64,000 nt of DNA from Pedobacter cryoconitis (GTDB lineage: Bacteria; Bacteroidota; Bacteroidia; Sphingobacteriales; Sphingobacteriaceae): the NCBI RefSeq assembly GCF_003259615.1, contig NZ_QLLR01000016.1, positions 55,443 through 119,442 of the forward strand, given 5' to 3'. Below the pieces are notes generated by a model. The model was not told the DNA's origin. It did no database searches and saw only the letters and a list, made by a program, of their open reading frames with translations. The position numbers and the translations under genes were made by a program. How positions within the stretch are numbered: position 1 is the first letter of the stretch; each line of letters begins with the position of its first letter. Of this stretch, positions 52,999-60,446 are shown in pieces.

Positions 52999-53389
52999 AT
53001 ACCTCACAAGAAACAATTTCAAAATAAAATTTAATCGGTTTTTCATACTCTTGAATCATGCCGTATCGCTTAGCAAACTTATATTGAGTTGAATATAAGT
53101 TCAAAGAGGCCACAAAGCCGGAAACTACTTTCCGGAATGACTCCAAAGGCAAGGAACTCTTTACTATATTACAACTGGCACAGGATGGCATATAATTATC
53201 CATTGTGTTATTTTCTGGCCTCTCCTGTGTTCCGTCATGAATGTATGACCTCTTCTCATTATCATACTTAAAGCCTCTTACTATTGGCTCAAAATGATCT
53301 ACATGCCACCCTTTCACAAGGTCAGTTCCGCAATAAGCGCATTTACCAGAAAACTTATTGAATATGATTTCTCTATCCGATTTTTTCAT
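52997..53389 (-). CDS. HNH endonuclease
   Basis: 130 residues. CAYCGTDLVKGWHVDHFEPI gives the first CxxC and the catalytic HVDH; DNYMPSCASCNIVKSS gives the second zinc-binding CxxC and the N of the HNH motif. It cuts DNA, perhaps in packaging or recombination, though it is not next to the terminase. AAGGAGGGGGAG precedes the ATG, which overlaps the stop of the small membrane gene upstream. Confidence 0.88.
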   Translation of the reverse strand: MKKSDREIIFNKFSGKCAYCGTDLVKGWHVDHFEPIVRGFKYDNEKRSYIHDGTQERPENNTMDNYMPSCASCNIVKSSLPLESFRKVVSGFVASLNLYSTQYKFAKRYGMIQEYEKPIKFYFEIVSCEV

Positions 53390-53541
53390 AACTCCCCCTC
53401 CTTCTTTATTTCCTCATCTCTAAGCATAGTTAAATACACAGCAGCCATTCTAACAAACAGACCGATTACATAAGCCAGGCATAAGGATACCACAGACACC
53501 GCAGCGAATATTAAGATTTCCAATGATATGTTGTTATACAT
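53386..53541 (-). CDS. 51-residue membrane protein
   Basis: A short ORF between the HNH gene and the DUF551 gene. It starts MYNNISLEILIF, has one clear membrane helix (AAVSVVSLCLAYVIGLFV) and a charged C-terminus. It overlaps the DUF551 gene by 8 bases and the HNH gene by 4, which argues that it is translated. Its function is unknown. Confidence 0.65.
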   Translation of the reverse strand: MYNNISLEILIFAAVSVVSLCLAYVIGLFVRMAAVYLTMLRDEEIKKEGEL

Positions 53542-53863
53542 GTTTATCTGTTTTAGGTGGTTCAGGTAATTCTAAAGGCTCAGTCCAGTGCGTAGGTTTA
53601 TTAGGCCAAGCATCATGGTCTAGTGAATTAACCCATCTTTCCCCGTTATGGAACATAGTTCCTTGCCATTTATCTGATATGTGGCACACAATTACGTCTC
53701 TGAATATATCAGGCAATCGTTCGGTTACTTTTATCCATTCCGGCTGAAGCAACTCAATAGCCTTTTTCATGCCCATTACGTAGTGGAATCCACAATCTTT
53801 TACTTGTTTATGTACCGGAATATACTCCTCAGCAGCCCTATTTATTTGTTTTTCTGTGATCAT
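53534..53863 (-). CDS. DUF551 domain protein
   Basis: 109 residues. C-terminal half has the DUF551 pattern: EWIKVTERLPDIFRDVIVCH (from PEWIKVTERLP), MFHNGERWVNS and THWTEPLELPEPPK. Common in phage early regions, with no known activity. Overlaps the coiled-coil gene by 4 bases. Confidence 0.85.
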   Translation of the reverse strand: MITEKQINRAAEEYIPVHKQVKDCGFHYVMGMKKAIELLQPEWIKVTERLPDIFRDVIVCHISDKWQGTMFHNGERWVNSLDHDAWPNKPTHWTEPLELPEPPKTDKHV

Positions 53864-54090
53864 GATTTCTCTGTTAATTGTTCACGATACCAATCAATAG
53901 CGTATTTAAAAGCTACATCCGGAGATAGTCTTTTAGCCAGGCATTTTAGCGACTCATGTGATATGTCTGCTCCGTCTACTATTTTCCCAGATTGAGATTC
54001 TAGGAACGATATACGTCCCTTCTGAATTTCAACTTGTCGTTCAAGGCTTGATATCTTGTTTTTCAATTTATTAATATCCTCTTGTTTCAT
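53860..54090 (-). CDS. Small coiled-coil phage protein
   Basis: 76 residues from the ATG at 54088-54090, which follows the previous stop by one base. Heptad-like helix INKLKNKISSLERQVEIQKG, then a helical tail. An upstream ATG (54111) would overlap the previous gene. Its function is unknown. Confidence 0.6.
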   Translation of the reverse strand: MKQEDINKLKNKISSLERQVEIQKGRISFLESQSGKIVDGADISHESLKCLAKRLSPDVAFKYAIDWYREQLTEKS

Positions 54091-54091
54091 C

Positions 54092-54265
54092 TTACTGAGT
54101 ATTTGATTCATACAATTTTTGAAATTCCTTCTGTATTCTGTTCATTTCGTCAATGCCAATTTGATCTTCTATAAATTCAACAAAATCTGTTAAATGTTGG
54201 GCTTGATAAAACCATTGTCTATAATCGTCTACTTTTTGATCACTAAACATACTTTGACTATCCAT
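54092..54265 (-). CDS. 57-residue phage protein
   Basis: Begins MDSQSMFSDQKVDDYRQWFY and ends LYESNTQ. It is acidic and helical. It fills an otherwise empty gap in the operon, and its stop is followed one base later by the next start. No function is known. Confidence 0.6.
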   Translation of the reverse strand: MDSQSMFSDQKVDDYRQWFYQAQHLTDFVEFIEDQIGIDEMNRIQKEFQKLYESNTQ

Positions 54266-54299
54266 AACATTATTTTAATTGTGGCTGAATTGCCGGGGG

Positions 54300-54506
54300 T
54301 TAATAAACTTCTTTGACTCGTTGTTTTCGGTACATATCACCGTCATATGTTTCATCAATGCAAACCCACCTATTTTTAATCTTATCCATCAGCACATAAA
54401 AATAACCGTGCGTATTGCAGTCGGAGCAAGCGATCTGCCCCCATTGACCACTATAGTACCCTTTACCGAAGCATCTTCTACAGTGTATCTTTCTCTTTTC
54501 TGCCAT
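54300..54506 (-). CDS. Small zinc-ribbon protein (DnaJ-like CxxCxGxG)
   Basis: 68 residues. HCRRCFGKGYY and ACSDCNTHGYF form two CxxC knuckles in the DnaJ zinc-finger pattern. No other domain is present. Small zinc ribbons like this are frequent in phage early operons. Confidence 0.7.
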   Translation of the reverse strand: MAEKRKIHCRRCFGKGYYSGQWGQIACSDCNTHGYFYVLMDKIKNRWVCIDETYDGDMYRKQRVKEVY

Positions 54507-54538
54507 CTTCCTTGTTGTTATCCCCTCTTATGGGGTGG

Positions 54539-54865
54539 TTAAATAATTTCAGCGTAAAACTGATCGTCGGCATTGCCAGCATGAAAATTTTTAACTACTT
54601 CATAATAAAGCACTTCGCTTCCTGTCCCTTCACTAGCTCTAAAATGTTTTTCGCTCTCTCTCATCTTATATTCGTCATTCTCCCTGTCTACCATTATAGG
54701 AACGCTTACCTTTTTAGAATTATAGGCCGTTAGAGTCCCGTAATTGTCCCAGAAATGAACCCCCAATTTGGACGCATTTTTCATGGCTTTAAAAACAGCC
54801 TTAGCAGACTTTAACTGTGCATCAGTTAACTTTAGTTTTTCAACTTCATCGTATGTGATTTCCAT
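54539..54865 (-). CDS. Phage protein of unknown function
   Basis: 108 residues: helical N-terminus (LTDAQLKSAKAVFKAMKNA), then FWDNYGTLTAYNSKKVSV. No recognised domain. Flanked by the intercistronic hairpin cassette on both sides. Confidence 0.6.
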   Translation of the reverse strand: MEITYDEVEKLKLTDAQLKSAKAVFKAMKNASKLGVHFWDNYGTLTAYNSKKVSVPIMVDRENDEYKMRESEKHFRASEGTGSEVLYYEVVKNFHAGNADDQFYAEII

Positions 54866-54899
54866 TCTTTATGTGTTTACCCCCTTTGCAGGGAGTGAG

Positions 54900-55100
54900 T
54901 TAAAACTGAGCGTCTGAAAGCTCTTTAAATTCAATTTCTGTCAAATACAGTGGAGTAACAGTATAAAAAACACGCACTCTTTCCTTAGGATCTATATCTC
55001 CCAAGTCTATATCTATCAAATCTGCTACCTCTCTTAAAGTAGCACATACACAACTCATATCAGCGTTATCTGACAATGCGTAATAAAGTTCCTTTTCCAT
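54900..55100 (-). CDS. Small acidic phage protein
   Basis: 66 residues, beginning MEKELYYALSDNADMSCVCA, with net negative charge. No recognised domain; part of the early operon. Confidence 0.6.
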   Translation of the reverse strand: MEKELYYALSDNADMSCVCATLREVADLIDIDLGDIDPKERVRVFYTVTPLYLTEIEFKELSDAQF

Positions 55101-55131
55101 ATTCTTTTATTTTAGCCCTTCTGGGAGTGAG

Positions 55132-55407
55132 TTAAAAATCTTCATATAGATAAACATACCCTTTCGGGATTATCTTATTAAAGTCACTATCAACAGGTTC
55201 ACCGTCATAGTCTTCTGGTTCATACTGAGATACCGGGAAAGCTCCGTCTTCACCATCACCTGGAGCAACCCAATCCTCTTCAGTAATTACAGCACTATCA
55301 ATTGGAGTGAAGTCTTCCTCACCTGCAACTAAAGCTCTTTGAGATAGCTGAGTATCGTTTAATGTGTTTAAGAAATCCCGTAGATCTCTAAGGCTTTTAA
55401 TTTCCAT
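55132..55407 (-). CDS. Small acidic phage protein
   Basis: 91 residues, very acidic (EEDWVAPGDGEDGAF, YEPEDYDGEPVDSD). N-terminal helix LRDLRDFLNTL. Possibly a DNA-mimic or inhibitor type by charge alone, but nothing proves it. Confidence 0.6.
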   Translation of the reverse strand: MEIKSLRDLRDFLNTLNDTQLSQRALVAGEEDFTPIDSAVITEEDWVAPGDGEDGAFPVSQYEPEDYDGEPVDSDFNKIIPKGYVYLYEDF

Positions 55408-55435
55408 ATTTGTTTATGTTATGCCCTATGGGCGG

Positions 55436-56314
55436 TTAGTTACCTATTGAATTTCGTTTTATTAGCGCTTGAATTTTGTGCGCCTTCAGGAAATCACCTC
55501 CTTCAACATGCTGATTCATAACATGAGTAAGACTAACCTGCTTTTTCTGTCTTCTTTTTAGTTTGGGATCATAGTCAAATAGATCTGAAGACTGAACATA
55601 AGACATTGTATTTCCGTGTAACACGTACCAACTTGAATTAGCAGAATGCCAAACTTCCCCGCAGCATAGGCGGCAATGCGGATAAGGATAGAAATATTTG
55701 ATCTCGCCACACTTAACTCGTTTACCATTGCGATCTTTGTTGTTGTAACTGTAGAACCTTTCTGGCCTGATTTCCATGTCTGTTTTAATATCTTCCAAAC
55801 AGTTTATTACACCGTGGAAATGGGCGTTAATCCCTAATGTTTTTAAAATACTTTCTACAGGCGTAAGCTCACGATCATTAATTTTCAACTTACAACCCAG
55901 TGATTTAAAGAAATTAATAATCTTAAGTTTTTCAAGATCCACAGCCTTGTATTGGAGGTATGAAAGATTCGTATGTCTGTCGTCCCTTTGATCATCCCAA
56001 AACGACTGTGCGTGACCAGTCCATAAGTTTGCAACATCTCCGAACTTAATTTCAATACCACGGCCAGTAATTTCCATTAGGCATCTGACATTACCTTTGC
56101 ACCCAATTTTATGGTATTTCGATAAGCAGTTGTAATGCTCCTTGTAAGATAGATTTTCACTAATCGTCCACCCTCTTGATTTAAGGAATTTAATTGTTTG
56201 AATCCAGCGACTGTAATGATGTGCTTTTTTCATTGCTTTAAACAGTTCAGAATATCTTTCGGATTCGATATGCACCGTATCTTTATAGTGTCTTATTTCC
56301 CATTTTCCCCTCAT
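55436..56314 (-). CDS. Phage protein of unknown function with a Cys/His cluster
   Basis: 292 residues, basic, rich in Lys, Tyr and His. A cysteine/histidine cluster near the C-terminal third (YPHCRLCCGEVWHSANSSWYV, quoted as PHCRLCCGEVWH) might bind zinc. The longest unrecognised gene of the early region. Confidence 0.7.
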   Translation of the reverse strand: MRGKWEIRHYKDTVHIESERYSELFKAMKKAHHYSRWIQTIKFLKSRGWTISENLSYKEHYNCLSKYHKIGCKGNVRCLMEITGRGIEIKFGDVANLWTGHAQSFWDDQRDDRHTNLSYLQYKAVDLEKLKIINFFKSLGCKLKINDRELTPVESILKTLGINAHFHGVINCLEDIKTDMEIRPERFYSYNNKDRNGKRVKCGEIKYFYPYPHCRLCCGEVWHSANSSWYVLHGNTMSYVQSSDLFDYDPKLKRRQKKQVSLTHVMNQHVEGGDFLKAHKIQALIKRNSIGN

Positions 56315-56318
56315 TTCC

Positions 56319-56459
56319 TTATTTGTTAGCCCTGTTAATGATCCTTACTGATTTTTTAACATCCTTCAATCTTTGACGCTCAATTTCACGTCTTTGTCTT
56401 CTGGTTAACCCTATTTCCTCTATGAGTTTAGAGAGATCACAAAATTCTCTTTCAAACAT
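56319..56459 (-). CDS. 46-residue basic phage protein
   Basis: Starts MFEREFCDLSKLIEEIGLTR and continues with a strongly basic helix (RRQRREIERQRLKDVKK). Its ATG overlaps the end of the upstream gene by 8 bases, implying coupling. It may bind nucleic acid. Confidence 0.55.
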   Translation of the reverse strand: MFEREFCDLSKLIEEIGLTRRQRREIERQRLKDVKKSVRIINRANK

Positions 56460-56925
56460 TCCCTTGTTGTTTATCCGCTTTATCAGTGGTAGGTGAACGT
56501 AAATACCCTAACTCTACAGCTTTCTCTTGAATAGCTCTCATATCTTCAGCCGAATACCCCCAATGCTGACAATACAGGCCGCCGTATCCTTGATTGTGGT
56601 TAGAATATTCACCAGTTCTGACGAAGTCGCAGAAGTCGCGGATTAAAGACTCCAGTGTGCCGCCGTGAAACCAATTTGCCATACGACCATTTTTTTTAAC
56701 GGAAAAGCATATTTCCTCAACAGGACGATGATCAGATACCCATTCACATTTGTACCAAATCTTATTGTTGCGCAGAAACAAATAAGCTACCTGGTCTTTA
56801 TTATGAAAGAACCTTCTCCCTCTGCTCGCTATTTCAGCGATAATTTGATTTACTATTTTAACCCTCGCCTCTTTATCAAATTGCTTCTGCCTCTCTATAC
56901 AGACCTCTGGTAGTACTATTCCCAT
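56452..56925 (-). CDS. Phage protein of unknown function
   Basis: 157 residues. Trp/Tyr/His-rich middle (NNKIWYKCEWVSDHRP, MANWFHGGTLESLIRDF) and GLYCQHWGYSAEDMRAIQE at the end. No family recognised. It is coupled to the small basic gene downstream. Confidence 0.65.
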   Translation of the reverse strand: MGIVLPEVCIERQKQFDKEARVKIVNQIIAEIASRGRRFFHNKDQVAYLFLRNNKIWYKCEWVSDHRPVEEICFSVKKNGRMANWFHGGTLESLIRDFCDFVRTGEYSNHNQGYGGLYCQHWGYSAEDMRAIQEKAVELGYLRSPTTDKADKQQGNV

Positions 56926-57026
56926 TGTTGTTTTCTCCTTATTTGTCTTAGTGTTTGTTCTATTAGAATTGAATAATTAAGTTGTTTGCTTTCCCATTAT
57001 TTAGAATAGGACTTATTAAATATAAT

Positions 57027-57446
57027 TTAAATAACAAAGGTTCTATTGATGGAAAAACCCTTTTCTTTCGCCATCGTGTGGTTGCCGCCTATCACATCGT
57101 GACAATGACGGCACACTGCGAGAAAATGCTCCACCATGTTAAGCCTTTCATTCTCCTTGCCCCACTTGTGATGTACGTCGGTGGTCATAACTGTACAGCC
57201 TGGTAGCTTTGCTTGGCACTCTGGATTCGCTTTTTTAAAAGCGGGGCAAATCTTTGCGTATACCCTCAGCTCTTTCGCTCTTCTATCGCTTACAAGTTTG
57301 ATTGCTGGACGTTTAACAGCGGCAACCGCAGCCATCTGCTTTCTGGCAATCGGCTTAGGATTTAGCTGGCTTGGCATTTTATAATGGATCTTACAGAATC
57401 CTTTTGCGTAGGGGGCGCCGCCGCAGGTTGTACAGGTTTTAGCCAT
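57027..57446 (-). CDS. HNH-like zinc-binding nuclease
   Basis: 139 residues. N-terminal knuckle CTTCGGAPYAKGFCKIHY, basic linker, then CQAKLPGCTVMTTDVHHKWGK and FLAVCRHCHDVI, which supply cysteines and the HH motif of an HNH fold. Such proteins lie near recombination genes in many phages. It follows the VRR-NUC gene by 44 bases, so the two may act on branched DNA together. Confidence 0.8.
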   Translation of the reverse strand: MAKTCTTCGGAPYAKGFCKIHYKMPSQLNPKPIARKQMAAVAAVKRPAIKLVSDRRAKELRVYAKICPAFKKANPECQAKLPGCTVMTTDVHHKWGKENERLNMVEHFLAVCRHCHDVIGGNHTMAKEKGFSINRTFVI

Positions 57447-57490
57447 GATAAATTATTTTAAATTGGTTATTATGGTTAGCATTACACTCA

Positions 57491-57856
57491 TTAAATCGCA
57501 TCAGACATATATTCTTTTACTGTTTGCATGAAAATATCCATCTTGCGAATTACAATACAATACCAACCATTTGCTGTTAATTCGGCTAGGAATAGATCTT
57601 GATTTTCGGTAGTTCCATTAGTCCCCACCTTTAACTCAATAGCTAACCCAGCGTATTGTTTTGACTTTTTATAGATCATCAGATCCGGACAGCCAGCCCG
57701 TGTACCCATTTTCTTAAACTTTAGCGCCTCTCTTGCGTTCCGCTTCCCGCCATTCGGACTATGATGTACCAATAATTTCGGGTATTGTAGTTCAATCCAC
57801 CTGACACATTCTTTCTGAAAATCATCCTCACTTTGCTTTTTCTCTCTCACGGACAC
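57491..57856 (-). CDS. VRR-NUC domain nuclease (phage Holliday-junction type)
   Basis: 121 residues: EDDFQKECVRWIELQYPKLL, split PD..ELK nuclease core (AGCPDLMIYKK and GLAIELKVGTNG) and Gln in TENQDLFLAEL. VRR-NUC proteins cut branched DNA. There is no ATG at the N-terminus; the start is GTG at 57856 or GTG at 57850. Confidence 0.85.
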   Translation of the reverse strand: MSVREKKQSEDDFQKECVRWIELQYPKLLVHHSPNGGKRNAREALKFKKMGTRAGCPDLMIYKKSKQYAGLAIELKVGTNGTTENQDLFLAELTANGWYCIVIRKMDIFMQTVKEYMSDAI

Positions 57857-57900
57857 AAGTTACCGGAAGTGGTTTGGAGCGAAAAAAATAATTAGCATCT
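57855..57900 (-). promoter_or_regulatory. Partial match to the late-promoter element
   Basis: On the minus strand, TAATTATTTTTTTCG followed, at the same 30-base offset, by TAACTTGT. The CAGAG part is replaced by AGATGC. It overlaps the GTG start of the VRR-NUC gene, so its use is doubtful. Confidence 0.3.
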
Positions 57901-57927
57901 CTTACTTAACGCCTCAGTTTGAGGCAT

Positions 57928-58128
57928 TTAGTTAATAATATATTTTGTTTTTAGAAACATAAGAGTCTTAGCAAGCAATGGCGATACTCCAGAAATGTGA
58001 TTTTCTATCAGAACCTTGCCCTCTCTGTCTAAATAAAGGTGAATCATATTGTTTCGTTTATTTTCAAAACCTTGAAGATTCGCAACTTTAATTAAGTCTT
58101 TTTTTGTAATGCTAGATATTTGTTTCAT
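57928..58128 (-). CDS. Small phage protein of unknown function
   Basis: 66 residues, basic N-terminal half (ITKKDLIKVANLQGFENKRN) and LYLDREGKVLIENHISG. It may be a small DNA- or RNA-binding protein. It is followed by a GCCTCA/TGAGGC hairpin at 57909-57923. Confidence 0.55.
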   Translation of the reverse strand: MKQISSITKKDLIKVANLQGFENKRNNMIHLYLDREGKVLIENHISGVSPLLAKTLMFLKTKYIIN

Positions 58129-58206
58129 TTCCTTATTTGTTAGCCGCTTTAGCGGGGGTTAGTTACCGCCAAATCCCCGCATATTTCTATGCGAGGCGGT
58201 TATTAA

Positions 58207-58506
58207 TCAATTAAGCGGTATTCTTCTTGCGGGCCTTAGATTAGCCTTACCATTTTCAGATGGCCTAAAATTAATTTTCTTGTTTTTTTTAAGTAGTTCT
58301 TCAGCAGACTTTATAACGAAGTCTAATATTGATATATGACGTAATATTCCTATTTGCAGTAGTCCAATACAATCATCAGATATTATTTTATATCTGTTAG
58401 TCTTTAAAGTATGCTCAACACATTTGCAATGGTAATTCTGACAAATAACATGAACCTGCTCAATTGATATTTCTGCGGTAAACTTAACGTGAAGTTGGTA
58501 TTTCAT
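58207..58506 (-). CDS. Phage protein of unknown function
   Basis: 99 residues: beta-like start MKYQLHVKFTAEISIEQVHV, CQNYHCKCVEHTL, and a basic tail. It overlaps the upstream gene by 23 bases. Confidence 0.55.
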   Translation of the reverse strand: MKYQLHVKFTAEISIEQVHVICQNYHCKCVEHTLKTNRYKIISDDCIGLLQIGILRHISILDFVIKSAEELLKKNKKINFRPSENGKANLRPARRIPLN

Positions 58507-58720
58507 CTTTTATCTGTTTAGTTATTATATACCATTTGTTAATTAGTGTATTATACTTCTTATCCTTATGGTTAATCAGCTTATTCATTGTTTTTACAGG
58601 GAAGTATATGCTCCCTGTTTTTAGCAGCTCTTCTGATGTAACGTTATCCATAACTAGCCGTCTACCTTTAGTCGCATTAAAGAAAACGGAATACAGATGC
58701 GTCTCTATTTTTTTACTCAT
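58484..58720 (-). CDS. Phage protein of unknown function
   Basis: 78 residues, basic (LINHKDKKYNTLINKWYII). It lies after an 11-G tract on the minus strand that sits in its leader. Confidence 0.55.
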   Translation of the reverse strand: MSKKIETHLYSVFFNATKGRRLVMDNVTSEELLKTGSIYFPVKTMNKLINHKDKKYNTLINKWYIITKQIKDEIPTSR

Positions 58721-58735
58721 AATTCAATTTATTTA

Positions 58736-58746
58736 CCCCCCCCCCC
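58736..58746. repeat. C11 homopolymer
   Basis: Eleven C on the plus strand (G11 on the minus strand), 16 bases upstream of the gene at 58484-58720. Such tracts are prone to length change. Confidence 0.8.
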
Positions 58747-58762
58747 AAATGAGCTGGTTTGA

Positions 58763-58975
58763 TTAGTTAAATACTTTAGTTATATACTCTCCTGTGTTAT
58801 TGAACCAGTATCTTGCAGACATGTTGCTTTTTGTCGAGGGATGATTAAAAGTAACATCTGCAACAACCACAAGATCTTCTCCTGTATTAACGCTTTTGCT
58901 GGTAACAGAAGTAAGATTAACAGCGTAAAGATCTTTTAGACCTTGTTCAACTAAAATTTCTATTTGAGTTTTCAT
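58763..58975 (-). CDS. Small phage protein of unknown function
   Basis: 70 residues: helix ILVEQGLKDLYAVNLT, then strands VVVADVTFNHPST and SARYWFNNTGEYI. Family not recognised. Confidence 0.55.
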   Translation of the reverse strand: MKTQIEILVEQGLKDLYAVNLTSVTSKSVNTGEDLVVVADVTFNHPSTKSNMSARYWFNNTGEYITKVFN

Positions 58976-59017
58976 AATTGAGTTTTTATGCCCCCGGTTA
59001 AGGACTGGTTTGCACCT

Positions 59018-59046
59018 AAAAACCCCGCCTTTATCTCAGGGCGGGG
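59018..59046 (-). terminator. Terminator inside the early operon
   Basis: Perfect GC-rich stem CCCCGCC / GGCGGGG with a 10-base loop; the minus strand continues with TTTTT. It lies just after the gene at 59053-59280, and further early genes follow. Confidence 0.8.
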
Positions 59047-59052
59047 TGGTAG

Positions 59053-59280
59053 TTAAAATGAGCAGTAGAGTTTATCAAGTATCTCCTTCGTTTCTTCGTG
59101 CGTGAAGGGTTTTTCCTGATCAATCAATACATGTGTGCTTCCTGGATTATTGACCGCTTCAAGAGCTTTGTATGTGTCGGAGAACAATGATAGCAGAAAC
59201 GCTTTCTCTCTGTCAGATTCAATATTGATCATCAGCAAGCTTTCGTCTGATTTCTGATTTTTTAAATGTGTAGCTTTCAT
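59053..59280 (-). CDS. Small phage protein of unknown function
   Basis: 75 residues, charged: ESDREKAFLLSLFSDTYKAL and DQEKPFTHEETKEILDKLY. It is the first gene of a minus-strand run and is divergent from the regulator at 59394. Its promoter's -7 box (TATATTTG on the minus strand, 59301-59308) overlaps the 20-bp palindrome at 59305-59324. Confidence 0.6.
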   Translation of the reverse strand: MKATHLKNQKSDESLLMINIESDREKAFLLSLFSDTYKALEAVNNPGSTHVLIDQEKPFTHEETKEILDKLYCSF

Positions 59281-59304
59281 ATTCGATTGATTTGTTGATT
59301 CAAA

Positions 59305-59352
59305 TATAATACGATCGTATTATACATTTGTCATACAACTGTAATGTTGTAT
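59305..59352. promoter_or_regulatory. Operator region between divergent genes
   Basis: A perfect 20-bp palindrome, TATAATACGA-TCGTATTATA, at 59305-59324 overlaps the minus-strand -7 box. A second dyad, ATACAAC-N6-GTTGTAT, is at 59333-59352. Likely sites for the adjacent plus-strand regulator or the Xre repressor. Confidence 0.65.
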
Positions 59353-59358
59353 AATTCA

Positions 59359-59388
59359 TTTGTATTATATTTTAATTAGCTATATTTG
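59359..59388 (+). promoter_or_regulatory. Promoter of the plus-strand regulator gene
   Basis: TTTG (59359-59362), 18-base spacer, TATATTTG (59381-59388). The -7 box ends 5 bases before the ATG at 59394, so the transcript may be leaderless. Confidence 0.6.
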
Positions 59389-59393
59389 TTACT

Positions 59394-59621
59394 ATGGACT
59401 TAAAGCAATTTCTAATAGACAACCCATTGATCAGTCAGACTGACTTAGCGCACGCTATGTACCCTGATACCCCTAAATCTGCTAAATCGAAACTTTCAAA
59501 TAAACTGAACAACGCAAAAGCAGGCAACGGTAAGCAGCGAATAACTCCAGAGGATGAAAGACTCGCTTTAGAGGCACTAACCAAGCTCGGGACTAATATA
59601 GAAACGTTGAAAGGCGGCTAA
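59394..59621 (+). CDS. Small HTH-like regulator (Cro-like candidate)
   Basis: 75 residues: LKQFLIDNPLISQTDLAHAM, PKSAKSKLSNKLN and RITPEDERLALEALTKLG. ISQTDLAHAM followed by KLSNKLN fits the turn and recognition helix of small phage HTH proteins. It is the only plus-strand gene within the early region, divergent from the gene at 59053 and separated by paired palindromes, as expected for a regulatory switch. Confidence 0.65.
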   Translation: MDLKQFLIDNPLISQTDLAHAMYPDTPKSAKSKLSNKLNNAKAGNGKQRITPEDERLALEALTKLGTNIETLKGG

Positions 59622-59626
59622 CCATC

Positions 59627-60190
59627 CTACTCGACTTTCGCCGCCCGAACTAATAGCCATTGTTCCAACTTGCTTAAGTCATCGGTACTTCTAATTGGTA
59701 CTTTATTTTCTTGTGAGTATTTCCAGAGCAAATCAGTTAACTTTTCCGCAGCAATTGCTGATTTTTTGGCAAGTTGCCCTATAACCCATCCGTCTGCACT
59801 GGCTTGACTGATGAATCCTTTCGATTGATTAGGCGTACGGCATATAGCGTGATTAGCTTCTAGGTTTTCAACCAGCTTAGGGGGAGTCCAAGTCCCATGA
59901 TCATTATAGGTAAACCAATACTTATCGCCTTTATAAAGGAATACCCCTTCTACTGACTCTGCAAGAGCATCTTGTGTATTAACTGTACTATTTATCCCGT
60001 CAGAAAGTTCAGATCTGGCTGGCGCAGGATTCTGTAGCAGATACATACCTGCAAACACTATATTCTGCCCGGCATGAATTGCTTTACAAAATTCATCATT
60101 ATCACATTCGTGTTTAGCAGCTTCAGGTATCTCAAGGAACAGATTCCATGCTTCGGATAACTTCTTTATTACTTCTTCTTGTGTTTTCAT
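59627..60190 (-). CDS. Phage protein of unknown function
   Basis: 187 residues, acidic N-terminal helix part and a middle with KYWFTYNDHGTWTPPKLV. It is convergent with the regulator, 5 bases apart. It is the last gene of the replication-side operon. No family recognised. Confidence 0.65.
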   Translation of the reverse strand: MKTQEEVIKKLSEAWNLFLEIPEAAKHECDNDEFCKAIHAGQNIVFAGMYLLQNPAPARSELSDGINSTVNTQDALAESVEGVFLYKGDKYWFTYNDHGTWTPPKLVENLEANHAICRTPNQSKGFISQASADGWVIGQLAKKSAIAAEKLTDLLWKYSQENKVPIRSTDDLSKLEQWLLVRAAKVE

Positions 60191-60239
60191 TATTTTTGAA
60201 TGTTTTAGTTATTATTTCACTCAATAAAGAGTTTAAAAT

Positions 60240-60446
60240 TTAAGCAATTGCTATTTGGATATCGTATCCGTAACCTATAATAAGCGCCATAACAGACAGG
60301 TTTTCAACTGCGTTATTAATCTCGTTGTAGGGAATAGAAACGTTTTCAAACTTTTTATTGACTTTATAGAGCTTGTTTACATAATCAGCTAATACAGATC
60401 GCTGTAACGATTCCTTCCTTGTTAGCTTTTTTCGTTTCTTTCTCAT
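60240..60446 (-). CDS. Small basic phage protein
   Basis: 68 residues with a strongly basic start (MRKKRKKLTRKESLQRSVLA). It overlaps the upstream gene by ATGA. It may bind nucleic acid. Confidence 0.55.
   Translation of the reverse strand: MRKKRKKLTRKESLQRSVLADYVNKLYKVNKKFENVSIPYNEINNAVENLSVMALIIGYGYDIQIAIA

Larger units (their letters stand above)
54522..55433 (-). repeat. Recurring intercistronic hairpin motif (start-associated)
   Basis: Between successive early genes the minus strand repeats a cassette: stop codon TAAC(T)-AC, a small GC stem, TAA(C/A), an A-rich run, then ATG. Stems: CCCC/GGGG (54522-54535), CCC/GGG (54882-54893), CCC/GGG (55116-55125), GCCC/GGGC (55423-55433). A further copy, CCGCT/AGCGG, is at 58144-58155. 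The genes between them are unrelated in sequence. Confidence 0.6.

Noticed and set aside
57855..57900. A fourth true late promoter
   Set aside because: It lacks the CAGAG part, and its TA box overlaps the start codon of the gene it would drive. It is listed only as a partial match.
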